Positions 10,534 through 24,252 are shown, numbered from the stretch's first letter. The stretch: 64,000 bases of DNA from Choristoneura fumiferana (GCF_025370935.1 NC_133479.1:20181437-20245436), one strand, 5' to 3'. The notes: generated by a model from the letters alone, not told the origin. Numbers and translations are program-made.

Positions 10534-13153
10534 CTAGTCCTTTTCGGCGATCGCCGTCAGATGTCGTTCGATTTCGCTTTCCGTGAGTACGCTGTAAAAC
10601 AGAATTAAAATTTTATAACACTAAAATCTTGCCACAATTTATAAGAACGACTTTGAAAGCCAAGGATTATCAGAGAGTTCTAAACGCCTTCTAAAGATGT
10701 GCGAGGAAGCAAAGAGGTACGCGAGAATAAAATCTTCGAATCAAATTATCTACTTATTTTTTCCTAACTCTTAAGTAATTTATATTAGTCGATTTTTACC
10801 TTGCATACCAATCTGCTTTCACACATATGTATTTTAATTCATGTGTAATTTCTCAAGATAACGCGTAAAACATAATAGTACTATGATGAGCTGCCAGTAG
10901 ACCTCCGACAAGATGGAGCGACAACCTGGTTAAGATCGCAGGATTGCGGTGGATGAGGAAAGCACAAGACCGGCCTGAGTGGAGAGCCTTGCGGCAGGCC
11001 TATGTCCGGCAGTAGACGTCTTTCGGCTGACATGATGAGGATGATCATAACAAGGCAAACATGCAGGACACTCACTGGAACTTGGGGTTATCCTTGGTGA
11101 CCTGTCCGATCTCGATCTCGTTGGGCTTGAAGTCGACGGCGAGCACGTGCTGCAGACAGGCCACGGCCAGCTGCACGGCGTCGTCGGGCGCCAGCGCCGC
11201 GCGCTTCTTGAGCTTCTTCTCGAGGTAGGCGCCGGCGTCCGTGGCCTTGGCGCCCGCCGCGCACGCCGAGTACGCGCAGTAGTAGCCCGACGGGTCCGTC
11301 TTGTACACCGCCGGGCCCGACTCAGGGTCCATCGCGATCAGCATCATACCTGCATACGTAAAAACGCCTTATATCATACGATTTACGAACCACTATCAAT
11401 GTTCGATCAACTTCGATCACACAGTTTCCCTCCTTTAAAAATTTTGTATCTCAAGTGAAATCTCACTAGACCCTCAATATAATATTCATATAATTTTATT
11501 AAAAAAAATATCGATTTTGAGGTTAAATAAAACACTTTAAATAACAGGCCTTAAGAAAGCGTCATTATGTACATAAACTTGTAAATATACTAGTTTTTTT
11601 TTCATGCATAATTAATTGTCTTTATTCTTAGTTATCTTTTAAACAAAGAGTTAGGTTACTAGCATTCTGGAGAAATGAACTTTATTTGACCTGTGGAATG
11701 CATAATTAAAGGTAAAATCAATCATCAAACGTAAATCTTTGAATGTACGGGACTTGCCATAAAAATTCAATAAAATCCCAGAATTATAATTCAAGCAGCA
11801 AACATAACGGTTGGCAGTGTTAGTGGGTATGGCTAGTATAATCGAAGCTGGTACTGACTGCAGCCGAGCGGGCGCATCTCTGCGTTCTGCGTGTAGACCT
11901 GCGAGATGTCGGCCACGCGGCGGCACAGCACGTGCGCCGGCACGGGGCAGCCGTACTTGTACTGCCAGTTGGCTGCCTCGTAGCGGGCACGCTGCACCTG
12001 CGACTTGCTGTCCGCTGCAACAACACTCACTTGGTTACATCATAGCTGCAGCTTGGGCTTAGGTGATAACATCCCTTTGAGGACGTTGGAGGCTTCCAGT
12101 TGGGTAGTGGCTAGAAAGCTCACAAAAAAATTTAAACATTCATTACTTAGTAAATAAATGAGAATGCTTTGGAATCATTTATCTCAAAGGGGGCCATGGG
12201 CAAAATAAGGTAGAAAATATGTGCTCTACATTTGCTAAATACTTTTAAGGGCAGATTTTTAAATTCCTAACAAGAGTATATATTCTATAGATTCTATAGA
12301 ATAAGATATCTTTGTCCCATGCTTCTGCCAATTTATACTTTTGGTTATGGCAACCAGTTGGTTTAGGTTGGCATTATTTTTTCTAGCATAAATTAAGAAT
12401 GTGCCGCCCTAAAAGAAAGGGAAGAATGTAAGTGTCCTCATATGTCAGTGACAGTGCTTGTACCTGGGCTTGCCAAGATGATTGTGTTCACACTACTTTC
12501 ACATTCAAACAGCTGTCTAATTTTCTCATCTTATCTTAGTTCTGTCTATTCCATATTCTATTCTATTTTATGAGTTAGAAGTCCTCACCAATCATGCCAG
12601 TCATGACGCATCCAATGTTGTCAGTGAGAGGGAAGAGGTGCGTGACGGATGCAGGGTCTAGCAGGCGGTCCGGCACCTTGCGCTGCGCCGCCACTACGGC
12701 CGAGTCCGCGCCGCGCAGCGCCACTGACGTCAGCCCGCCTTGGTTGATTGCCTTCAGCGCATACTCTGAAACAAACCAATTACACTTCAATACATGATCC
12801 TAACACAATGCTTGCTTTCTTAGGAGTTGAAACATTATTATGGATACTGCTATTCATTAGAAAAAGAGATGAATTCGATCTCAACGGAAACATATTCCTG
12901 TCACTTATAATAACCTGAAAATGTATAAAATTCCAGGATAATTTGGCCGCTCGATTGCCGAGAAGCAAAGGACTTACAGCCAATTACTTAAGACGTACGA
13001 CGTCATTGATGGAAGAACAGCAGGTATGAAGTATCCATAAGAACACCTAGTAAACTAAAAGAAGAAACTCGACTTACCGACTTGATAAAGTCTGCCTTCA
13101 GGAGAGAAGATAGTAATATGTCTGTCGAATCCAGCGCTGCTTTCGCGTGCCAT
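10534..13153 (-). CDS. Psma6: Proteasome subunit alpha type-6
   Basis: Five exons on the minus strand, 13153-13078, 12765-12589, 12014-11859, 11349-11076 and 10591-10534, add up to 741 nt including the stop. That is 246 residues, the length of human PSMA6. All junctions are GT-AG and keep frame. The protein opens MARESSAGFDRHITIFSPEG RLYQV, the alpha-subunit N-terminal gate signature, then EYALKAINQGGLTSVALRG, GCVMTGMIADSKSQVQRARY EAANW, ADISQVYTQNAEMRPLGC and AVDFKPNEIEIG, and ends AIAEKD. Alpha subunits form the outer gated rings of the 20S proteasome and have no catalytic threonine. The 3' end faces the nuclease gene, with the two stops about 100 bp apart; a minus-strand AATAAA lies at about 10491. 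Identity is essentially certain. Confidence 0.97.
10878..11058 (+). mobile_element. 3' end of an RTE-type LINE
   Basis: Located in the last PSMA6 intron, opposite in orientation to the gene. The sequence decodes in part as a typical RTE C-terminus (about LVKIAGLRWMRKAQDRPEWR), followed by 'catgatgaggatgatcat', the ATGATG-type tail common to insect RTE elements. Only the last 180 bp are present. A related tail is at 49536-49722. Confidence 0.75.
11350..11858. other. PSMA6 intron, nothing further seen
   Basis: AT-rich intron between PSMA6 exons 3 and 4. I see no repeats or RNA genes. Confidence 0.6.
12015..12588. other. PSMA6 intron, nothing further seen
   Basis: Intron between PSMA6 exons 2 and 3. 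It has no recognisable feature. Confidence 0.6.
12766..13077. other. PSMA6 first intron, nothing further seen
   Basis: Short intron just after the initiation exon. No repeat or conserved motif is recognised. Confidence 0.6.
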
Positions 13154-13754
13154 TATGTTATAATATCAGGTATCTTTAAAATACGTGCAAAATATTTAGA
13201 TTTTAGAATGAAATTACTTTTGTTTGACAGCCGCTTCAGAATGACAAACGAAACGCTTCAAATTTCCCTTTCTCATTCCCAGACTTCCCGGTTTTTATAA
13301 AGCAAGCTAATGACAACCTAACCACCAATGGAAAAATAATGCTGAAAATTTTAGCCAATCACATATTTGGTATGATATTGAAAATACGGGGTATGAAAAC
13401 TAATTAAATCAACAAAAGAAAATAAATTTGTCAAAGTAGTTAACAATTCATTTATTGTTTTCTCTGCTTTATTGCACAAAATATATATATTTTTTAATGT
13501 TTGATAACTTTGTTCTAACTTTCTGCACTTTATGGTACACAACGTACACAAAAAGCGGCAGTGTTGCCACCTCAGATATTTTTTTACCCAAAATTGAAAT
13601 GACCCAAAATTACACTTTTTTTTATCCTATTTTTTTTTATAAAAACAGAAAATTAATGCGATTTATTATAAACTATTAGCTAAACTACTACACCGTTTCG
13701 AAACATTCTTGGAATGCATCCATAATAGTCTTGGCTTCTGTCTCTGCAGTACCT

Positions 13755-13970
13755 ATTTTTTAGGGTTCCGGAGCCAAGATGGCAAAAACGGAACCCTTAT
13801 AGTTTCGCCATTTCTGTCTGTCTGTCTGTCCGTCCGCGGCTTTGCTCAGGGACTATCAATGCTAGAAGGCTGTAATTTTGCACGGATATATATGTAGGTA
13901 AACTACGCCGACAAAATGGTACAATAACTTTGGGCGTGTCCGACACGCTCTTGGCCGGTTTTTCTTGAAA
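13755..13970 (+). mobile_element. Dispersed repeat family C, internally deleted copy
   Basis: It starts 'tagggttccggagccaagat', runs through 'gaacccttatagtttcgcca' and a TCTG microsatellite, and ends 'acacgctcttggccggtttt'. The fuller copy is on the minus strand at 25319-25900, and a 5'-truncated copy is at 37230-37570. It is a SINE-like or non-autonomous repeat without coding capacity. Confidence 0.75.
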
Positions 13971-14419
13971 TCGTACATTTTATTCAAAATTTTTACCCTA
14001 AATAATTTTCTACCCCAAAATGGGTGCGTCCCAAGTTATATAAAAACGTTAGATATAATTTCATATTATAAACGTTAATTTATAACATGAAACACTATAA
14101 TTTCATTAAGTATAACGTTCGATTAGTATAACAGTTGTTTTATATACTTTCATAAGAAATAACATGTTTATGGGCTAAATTCATATTATATATCATACAT
14201 AAGGTATACGCTTAAAATACGTAATAACTTCTTATAGAACATTCATATGATATAATATCAAGTGATATATTTTGTTTCTAAAAAACTGAGTAAATTTTAA
14301 AACCAGAAAATTTGGTGCTTATCACCCTTTAATTTTTGTATTGCAAAGTTTTACTTCAATATTTGTGCGAGCGAGCAAGACGGTTCGGAGCAGCAGCGAC
14401 TTGGATAGTTTAGGTTCAG

Positions 14420-14466
14420 AAGGCTAAGGCGGGAGCGAAGCGGAGCGTAGCTCCCGCCTTAGCCTT
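14420..14466. other. GC-rich perfect 17-bp stem-loop
   Basis: The arms 'aaggctaaggcgggagc' and 'gctcccgccttagcctt' flank a 13-nt loop. The hairpin is GC-rich while everything around it is strongly AT-rich. It lies inside the hAT-like element between PSMA6 and the coiled-coil gene. Confidence 0.7.
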
Positions 14467-14870
14467 TGATGTTAGGTTTGTTTTAATAGCAGCGAGGAAA
14501 CCTTAAAAGTGAAATATATTTTTGTTATTTATATTTATGAGCGTTATGTTTTCCGTTGTAAGATTAAATGAATGTTATATGTTTTGGTTGTTAGAGGTTT
14601 CGAATATTATATAATTTGATCGTTATACCTACTCAATGAATTTATGTCCATAGCTCAAAATACATAATGAAATTATATATTTTATCATTATATGTTATTA
14701 GCATTATAGCAAACGTATGTTATGTTTAAAAATATATAGAAAGCGAAGTTATTGGTAATGAATATTTTATGTTTTGTTTTTATATATTCTATTACTTACC
14801 CCCAAAAAAAACCCTAAACGTGTACATAATACCCTAAATTTAGGGTGAAACACCCTAAGGTGGGGACACT

Positions 14871-15002
14871 GCAGGGCTACTACGAAACTCGATACTTGAA
14901 GTTCGTATCGTACCGTCTCTCTCGCTCTCGTATTATACAGTATTAGTGTCAGAGGGACCGCACGACACGAACTTCGTTTTTCGAGTTTCATAGTAGCCCT
15001 GC
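14871..15002. mobile_element. Palindromic MITE family A, copy 1
   Basis: Ends GCAGGGCTACTACGAAACTC and its inverse GTAGCCCTGC, with a conserved middle 'ctctcgctctcgtatta' and 'gtgtcagagggaccgcac'. Other copies are 22461-22585, 37008-37124, and two split copies near 30.3-30.9 kb and 36.8-37.65 kb. All intact copies are flanked by CTG on both sides. It is non-coding. Confidence 0.88.
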
Positions 15003-15255
15003 TGAAAGCAGCGTTGCTTATGGTATCAATTGACATTTATTCATCTTTCTATTTTGTCTATGTCCTCAGTTGAAGTTTGGGCGGTTGACGAGGAGGTTGT
15101 GTGGTTTTGAATTTTGATTTGAATTTTATTTCGTAGTCTTATTTCATTTATTTCACTGGTTTTCAAATAAAACCGTTAGACCCTATAGCAATATATTTCA
15201 CAGGCAACAGATATATTTTTTACGCTTGCTCTACGAGTCGAAATCGGTGGACAAA

Positions 15256-18200
15256 ATGCAAGAAACCGTTACAACCGCGCCGGAGCATAAATCTTTGTTA
15301 TCGTCATTCCTGGATGTCCTGGAGGCACAGAACAAGACTGCGACGGCGGAGCGCCAGCTGCAGGAGGAGCGGTACCGGCGCCGCGCGCAGCGCATCTACG
15401 ATTACCATGGTAGGTGGTGCTCCATATTGCACCAGCGTACTAGTTCAAACGTTATCAGTGCCGCTCAGTACTATCTAACCCTCGTACAAAATATTTACAG
15501 TCACTATCCTTGTAATGTTGGAGATCCATTCTTACTTTAATTTACTGCAAATTACTAAAATTGCTGTAACAAATCAATTCGTAAGTCTCACTCATTATTT
15601 ATTTTTGATTGAGACTAACAGCAAGTTGTTTGCATGTGATAACACAGGTGCTAGTTATTAGAAATTGTAATACAACACACAAGATCTTACAATTCGATGA
15701 ATATTTAATTTTTAAGAATATTAATTTTATCATAACTCTTATGTTCAACTTGTTAAACAGCAAAGTTTTAATAAATGTAACCTGTTTGATTTATTAGTAT
15801 GTTACCTAATTATTTCTAAATTTGTTCTCACACTTATAATAATTGAATCCATCTTCCGGTTTTTTCATTACTTTGCTTTCTTGTAGTGTCCCACTGCTGA
15901 GCTCCCCTTTTTTCTTCAATCTTTCAGTTAATTTTATATTAATTTTATTTATGCCAAATGAAATTTCATCATTAAGGTGTTGTTGCTTATTTTGCTGCAT
16001 CCACTCTATTTGTTGCGTACATTAGAAAATATTTACATTAATGTCATTAGTCATTGGAGTGACACACCCCATTGTCAAGTACTAAGCCTTTAGTAATGTG
16101 AAGTATTTATTTAAGTTAGTTGGTTTATTTAGGTCTAATACACCAGTCATAAATTGACAGTAGTTTTAAGGTATTCCATTAATTTTGCGAATGTCAGGGT
16201 CCGATATAAGGTCCATCCAGATCCTTACCAATACTTATTTAAGTATGTATCTATCTATATAATTATATTTATCTGTTGCTTAGTACCCATAACACAAGCT
16301 TTGCTAAGCTTACTTTGGGACTAGGTTAATTGGTGTGAATTGTCCCATGATATTTATTTATTATTTATTACCACCATCTTCCTGGCTAATCCTGTTGCCA
16401 AGCGGTAGTGAAGTGGTTCCAGTGTGGATAGTAAGGTTTGTTAAAATTACTGGCACATGAGGTGTTACATCTTAGCCTTATTAAGCAATATTTAATGGAA
16501 TGGTTTCGGCAAAATTAGCTAGTAAAAATGTTGTGTTATTTCCTCTGTAGCTTGCAGATGGTTGATTGCCCGAGGCATCGGACTCTAAAGAGTGCTTTAG
16601 ACTTGAAGAAATAGTTTTAGGGGCTGTTTCACCATCCATTGATTAGTGTCAACTGACGGTAAAATGTGATGCCGTCTCCGTCTATTCAAACAAAACTAAT
16701 AGAGACATCATCAAATTTTACCATCAGTTAACACTAATCAATGGATCGTGAAACAGCCCCTTAGTCTTTGTTCCTAAGGGTACATGCGCAGTTTGCGAGC
16801 AGGTTGCGACGGCCAAGCCAAAAGTAATTATAGAATTTCAAACTGATTGAGTAATGTGATTTTCAGAACCTCTGCCCGCTTATGTGTCACTCCCGATGTG
16901 GTGGCTGGCACCTTGTTGTCATATAGAATCATTTATAATTAATGTAATCTAAACATGTAAGCTTTTTTTTTTTATTGACTGGATGGCAAACGAGCAAGTG
17001 GGTCTCCTGATGGTAAGAGATCACCACCGCCCATAAACATCTGCAACACCAGGGGTATTGCAGATGCGTTGCCAACCTAGAGGCCTAAGATGGGATACCT
17101 CAAGTGCCAGTAATTTCACGGGCTGTCTTACTCTCCACGCCGAAACACAACAGTGCAAGCACTGCTGGTTCACGGCAGGATTAGCGAGCAAGATGGTGGT
17201 AGCAATCCGGGCGGACCTTGCACGAGGCCCTACCACCTGCCCCTGCTTCTGCTGCTGCTTTATATGTGGTAGATAGCTAGTGTTTGACGGGGGCTGCGAG
17301 CTGGCGACTGTAATCAGGTGTCTTGTGTTCAGATCGTCAGCGGCGCGAGGTGGTGGAGCTGCGGCGCTGCCTGGACTACGTGTCGCAGCACGCGCACGTG
17401 CTGGAGGGCGTGCTGCGGGGGGCGGGGGGCGGCGCGGGGGGCGCGGGGGGCGGGCGAGGACGTCCCGCTGAGCGCGGGGCTGGTGCGTCAGGCGGCCGCG
17501 CTGCAGCGCTGCATGGCGCAGTGCGTGGCCAACGCGGCGCAGATCCGCGCGCTGCTCGCCGCCACGCACCAGCCGCAGATGGACCAGATGCTCGCCAAGA
17601 TGGTAAGCCCCCGCAGCCGCATCCCTGCCAGACTCGAGGTTCCCGCCTAAGAGAGTGCCAGCGACCTTCCTTAGGACGCTGACGCGCCCAGGAACATCAT
17701 TATTCGTCATTTTTTCTGTCATACGGTATAGAATGCCAATCTATAGAAGAATGAGGTGGTGAATGCGGTTGCGAACACCCGCACGTACGACGTGGCCTCT
17801 GAACCACGCCGTGCTCATCCTAGAATGGTCTGGTTTCATCCAAGGATCTGGGCGTCTCCTCTAGTTCGTTGTATTTCCCTTGAAGATGCGCCAGTACACC
17901 TACTTCTAAAACTTATACGACCCCAATCACATTACCATGCTGGTGTTATGGAAACCAATAATTTAGGGTTGGGATACAAATTGAGAGGACCATGTTTAAA
18001 AGACACAGATATAGGTAATGCCAATATCAAAACAGACTCTTTCAAGAAAATAAAGACCGCGCAGAAATCGAGTGATCTTAGAACAACATAGTTCTCGCTT
18101 ATCTGAAAAGACCCTTTAGTTTCTCATTGTAACCAGATTTCGTTCGTGTTATAAACTTATAATAATAACCAACTAACTACCAAGTTTACGAAATATATCT

Positions 18201-21200
18201 TCCTCTGCTAAGTAAAAAGCCGATTAAAGTAAATGATGATAACTTGTCAAAACAGCCGCCGCATCTGAAATATTCCTCTGGCAGATTCTTGAACATTGGC
18301 AAAGAAAACTATAATTTGTAGTTCTCACCTATAAAATGATCTGTAATACCTATTTAATGAGGTTTTTGAAAATGAAAGAAAATAAGAATCATACTATACT
18401 TAAGAAAAGATTAAACTAAACACCCAGTTGGCAACATTATGAAGGTAGCACTAAGCCCGTGGTTGTATTGCCTTTGATAGGTAGTAAGCATAGATAGATA
18501 CTTGTTTTATTAATTACGCATTGACGACGTTTTCGATGCCAAAACAGACCTATCTAATGTTATGACGATGTGACCGTACTAACGCCAAACTGCTCCGCTC
18601 ATCCTCATTGTATTATTTCCGAGATTGAATTAAATTAATAGCGATCCAGATAAGCCTTAGTTAAGTACGGTCCGGAGTCCCGCAGTGCCCTAGCAGGCCT
18701 GTTGACCCGTGAAGTTGGAGCTGCGGACAACCGTCCCTCGCGCCGCAACCTTCCGGCCGAGACGCTAAAGTTCAACCGCCCCCATTAGCTTATTGCCTCT
18801 ATAAAACACTAAGTAATTACAAGCCTCGCGCTTGCTTAATCACGCGTGGAACGTTCTCGCGCTCGAGCTTGTCTAAAAACCATGACAAGTGACAAATGAT
18901 AGTCTTTACAAACCGCTCGCTGTGCTGCGGCGGAGGCCTGCTTCCGGGTGCGCGACTCAAGGGCTCCCAAAGCTGCGGCCGACAAAAAATCCTCGTTCGT
19001 GCACTTAAGACAAATTATACCATGGTCTTCGGCCGTCTAAGCTGATTAAAACCATGACAAGCTCAAATGAGTCTTTACAAACCGCTCGTCTGTGCGCGGG
19101 GCTGGTTCCGGGTCCTCACTGCAGTACTGAACGAAAATGCCGAACTCAAAAAGACAAAAAATCCTCGTTCGTGCACTTAAGACAAATTATACCAGAAATT
19201 ACTTATTATCTGTAATCATGTCAACGACTAATGACCACATATTAAGACAGCCCTAAACTTGGCCTCTAATGACCTTTTAAGCTGCGGCTGTTTCTTTAAG
19301 CTAGGTATATCAAGGAAGGCAGCGTTGTATATCCGCACTGCTAATTAACATCAGTCCTTTCGTGTTACTTTGGGCCGTTTCCTATTTACTTGCCCGGCTG
19401 ATAAATGTCAAGTCTGGCGAGCTGGTCGCGTGACATTTCCAATTGCCGGGGCTGGAGTGCGTCCCAGCCGGAGCAAGCGGTCGCCGCGCCGCGCTCCTGT
19501 TTACCTTTAATTCATATTTAAGGGTCGGTTCTAATGACGTGCAAACACGTCGCCCTTTACTTCCTGCCTCTAAAAGTATTTGAAGTATTATGCCCACAGC
19601 GATCGCAGGTAAATGTTTTCGGTTTTTACGCCAGCAATATGAAATAATGTAGGCTGATTTTATGGGTACGCAACCAGTTTCGTCTGATATCGGCTATCGG
19701 CGCGCGACGCGGCGTCCTCAAACTGGTAATCCGCGCTGTCGGTAATTCACGCGCTCATTCGTGTCATCGATTACGATTTTTAAGGTCGCATCGTGCTCTA
19801 GAATCAATTAGGGGTGAACGGACATCTGTTGCTACGTGATAAAAATACGCAGTGGACCGTCCGCTATAAATAAATACAATTTATTATTACCGACTAACCA
19901 ACAAGTTCAAGACTTTCATTTCGCTAGAGCGTCCTGTACGGTCAAGCAGTTTAATTCATTGGCCACCATGGAACCATTTCACAGTAAACGTCACTAGTGA
20001 CATCGCATTAATGAACAAGGAAAGTCGTAATGACTTTTCCTTTCCATTGAAATGGCCCATGAATTAAATTCCTTGACTGTACCTACGAATAGGTACTCAA
20101 CGTAATGGTGATCTCCCAAAGCCTGCGCCGAGTCCCGTAACGACCGCCATAACCCGCGTTACATGTTTATGTATGTCTCGCGACCTACATTTCCCGATGT
20201 TTCGCTTCGCGTCTTTCGTACTTTTGTTTTCGTATCATTATAAGTAGTTATCATATCGGTAAAACACAAATAATAGATGGAATATGAAACCAGTACAATA
20301 GGTCCACATGGGCGATCAATCATCGTGCATTATCGCTAAAAAAAGATCTCGCGAAAGTCTTGACCCGCCGGCATCAATTAGGCGCGGCCTTGCCCTGGCC
20401 GCCAGCGCCACAGCGTGTGGGTACACACGACGCGTCCCTTTATTGACCTTTAGTCTGCGTTAAAGGTAAATTGATTGGTTTAATTAGCGGACGGTGTCAC
20501 CGGCTGTTTGGGCGAGCTGTAATTGGGTTGGCGGTGGATGATTGCCGAGCGGAGACTCCTTGTGTCCGACTCCGAGCAGGGCGCCGGGACGGGGCGTTCA
20601 CCCCGGCTGGCGTTAGCGCGATATATCACGTTAGTAGTTTTTACCCTCACGATAATAGTACATGCTATGCTGTTTGTTGCATATGGCTTATTTGATATAT
20701 GTAGATCAAGAGATATGACTAATATTAGTAATGTCAAATGGAAAGGTTAACATTTTGACAGTCCATAAATGTAATTTAACTTTCAAATTTGCGCGATTGT
20801 TTTGAAATGTTTTATTTTTGATGAGTTCAGTTGTTTGTTTCTTTCTTGATATCAGACATTGGTCATTCATATCTGGTGAAAAGTAGAATGTGGTGTTTGA
20901 TAACTGGTTGCGCTACATTATTGTAATGTAGGTAGAGTAACGAATTAAGAACATGAATTAGCAATGAATTTGTAAACAAATGACGCGTTCTATGCTGTTT
21001 GACAATCTTGCTTAGAGTTTCTTTGTTAAACTCACTTCGGTAAAAGTTTACAGTTCCCAGTGACAGTAAAATAAAATAAATCCCTAGTTCTTAAAGTGCT
21101 TCCTCACGGCTCAGGTCACCGCTCTCTCGGCGTACTTTTAGAATATACTTGAGCCGTTATTGTGATAGTTCATTATGAGAAAAAATTTAAAAATAACGTA

Positions 21201-24200
21201 CACGTCAGCCTCGTATTGTAGAGTATGAGAACCGCGCTGTCGTGGGATAATACTATAATAGCGACAATCAGAGCCGATACGATTCGTTCTGCGCGGGCGG
21301 CGATGAAATCACGCGGCCGCCAATTAAGCGGCATCAGCCGGCTGAAGGGGCCGGTGGTTGTAATTAACACGGTCCCCGGTGCCACAATTATCACCACATT
21401 TCCGTGTTATTATGATCTTACGAAACTAAGCTCCACTCACCAGCACTCACCGCATTGCTGGAACATTCCAATAGAAAGAATTGGACATTATTATCGAATT
21501 CTAATGGGACTTCCTTCGCAACGATAAACAAACAATGAGTGTAACGACTGGCGCATCAGCGTAACGCGCGTTTTGCTCGCATGCCCAGTGAAAGTTTAAT
21601 CGCTTTGAAATCGGTTAATGTGGTGCTTTGGATTTGCAACCGCTGTCACGCGCGCGCGTGGCGCGGCCCGTTGCCGCGGCGAGTCGCCGACCCGTCTGCC
21701 GCTGCCGCTGCCGCTGCACTTGTCATTGAACCCGCTATTTTCACGTCGGCCGAGCCGGGCATCCGCCACCCTCTCCGACGACAAACCATTAAATTGCTCT
21801 TGTTAGGTCTCATTTATGTAAATAGTTTCGCGTTGTCTGCCGGCGGTCCTCTTTCATCTAATTGCATTCTGAATTTTGAAATACTGCTGTAAACTTGGCA
21901 CTTCACATAGTACAATGCGTCTGGGTGTCTGAGATATTTAATAGCTCTGCTTCCGTCGCGTCGGTTTGCATGCGTTTATTGCTCTATGTAAGCTAAAATG
22001 GCAATGTTCACAGCCATTATGTTTCGTACTTGGCTGCGGCGGGTTGCATCGCATGCGACATGAACACGCACGCTTTTTTTTATTGAATTCTCCTTTTATA
22101 AGAGCGGGGTCCTTGCTGAAACACACGCCGCACAGAAACGTTCACTTGCGCAACCCGACACGGCTCGCTGCATGACGTGAATATTAATTTGCTGACAATA
22201 GGAAGGCACAACACCGATCGATGTAGGTCAGGCCGATGCCTTGCGATTTCATCATGAAACAAAATTTTCAGATCAATCGCTCTGTCAGACAAAATGTATG
22301 TAGGAAACTTATCCGACGCGAAGTTGTTGTACTTTTATTGGAATCCAATTAGTCATCTGTAGCTTCCGGAGCGTGTCGGTGTCGGCCGCATTGTCCGCGA
22401 TTGGTCGCGCCGCACGCGCGGCCGCGGAGGGAGCCCGCGCGGTCACTCCGGGCAGTCCCTGCAGGGCTACTACGAAACTCGAAGTTCGTGTCGTGCGGTC
22501 CCTCTGACACTTATACTATTTAATACGAGAGCGAGAGGGACGATACGATACAAACTTCGAGTTTCGAGTTTCGTAGTAGCCCTGCTGGGGCGCTGCGGGC
22601 AGTGCGGCGGGAAGGACTCACGGTCACGGGCAAACGTTTGTGCACTTTACTAAATTACTTTCCGTGTATATCCCTACTCGAAGCTAAAGAGTTCTTTGTG
22701 TAGCTGTAACTCCACTGGGGATGACTTGTAATTGAATTGTCCTAGGAAATTAATGACCCACACGCAATGCTGCGAGCTCCGATCGTAAAAGCCTTTTGCC
22801 AGTGATATTTCGTGCGCAGATGGTTATCAGTGCTTATCGATAAGCGTGTGCTGCAATTAATAACAAAACAAGCGATGTCGTCGATAACGCGCGGTCGCCG
22901 ACCTCGGCCGGCGGCGTGGGCCGCGGTCACACACTGGAGTTTAAACTAGTTTACTTTAACCAGTTTTGGGCTGTACCTAGTGATTTCAATTGTTATAGTC
23001 ATAACATAGAAGTAGTGTTACAGCAACTGCTTGTAGAAAAATATATGGTGATAAGTAACACCATTGTGTGCGAAGGACAGGTTGCTATATCACGCCCGAA
23101 CGCATTCATATATGGGTGCAGATGTCTAGACTCGCTTTCCTTATGCAGCGTGCGTACGGCCTTAGACACGTGATACAATGAATGGTTCGCATCATGCACC
23201 AAGTGCGGCTTTGTTGTGCTGTGGCGCATCGGCAATGGGGGCGCGCGCTGCACCGCAGGCGCCGCGGCGCGCGCGACCACCCGACCATGAAATGCACTCC
23301 GCAGGTACTCTAGCATCCAACAGCGGAACCCGACTCCGCGTCAGAGAGATCGGGTCCCCAGCTTTTTACGACGCCGAGCACCAATCAATTGAAACTTGCG
23401 TCTGTCACGCACGCAGCTAAGCGCAATAGAAAAAGTGACACAATAAAATGACAGACAAGAGCCGAGCACAATAGTGGATAATGTATTTGCGTGGTGGATT
23501 TGCATATAAATGGATAAATGGAAATTCGCTTTCTAATGACGGCGCGGCGGCGGCGCGGGCGCTTTGTGCGCTAATGATAGTGAAAGTGCAGGCGAAGGAC
23601 CACGCGTGGGCGCCCTGCGAGCTGCGACCTGCCTGCCGCCGCGCGGTTCTGATCTGGACCAACATTTATGGACAGCTACCTATATAGAAAACATTCCTAT
23701 AGATGGCGGCTCGGTTACCTTCTCTAAACCTGCAATTGCAGAGGTATAATGTACTACTCACATTATCACTGGCAATGATTCCATGTAATTCAATTGAACG
23801 GTTCGCTGCGAGCGTGAGCTGAATTTTTAACGTTGAAATTCTGGGAGTTGAAGATGCAAATCACGCTAAATAAGAAAGATGTCAAGATTAGTGGAAAGTG
23901 GGTCGCCGTGCGCAGGTCGCGGTCGCGGCGCTATCTCGCTATCGTCGCGCTCTAAATTCACATCGCGCGATGCGATAACGAATGATAGCAATGTTTGCCC
24001 TTGCACATGAAGTAACGATCAATACGTTAACCATAATATCTCCTCAATCATTCTGCAGTAACCTAACCAACCAAAAGTTGGAAAACTCCCGACTTTGTCA
24101 CTTCAAAGTTCAATATCTCAAAATCGGCTAAACTGATTTTGATGAAACAATATATCTAAGAACCATCGCTAGAAAACCTGATTTAAAATAAAAAAAACGC

Positions 24201-24252
24201 ATTCAAATCAATCCACCCGTTTAAGAGCTACGGTGCCACAGACAGACATACA

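Larger units (their letters stand above)
13559..14870. mobile_element. DNA-transposon-like element with CAGTGTTGCC ends
   Basis: The left end 'cagtgttgccacctcag' is matched in inverse orientation at the right by a sequence ending 'ccaccttagggtgtttca' when read on the minus strand, with further paired 'accc' motifs. CAGTG-type termini suggest a hAT-like element. The inside is very AT-rich, with many variants of ATAACGTTA and ATTATAT, and carries no intact transposase. A dispersed repeat (family C) at 13755-13970 is inserted in it, and a palindromic MITE abuts its right end. Classification is tentative. Confidence 0.5.

Noticed and set aside
17021..17722. Minus-strand frame of 233 codons
   Set aside because: It combines the antisense strand of exon 2 with the SINE; no conserved motif was found.
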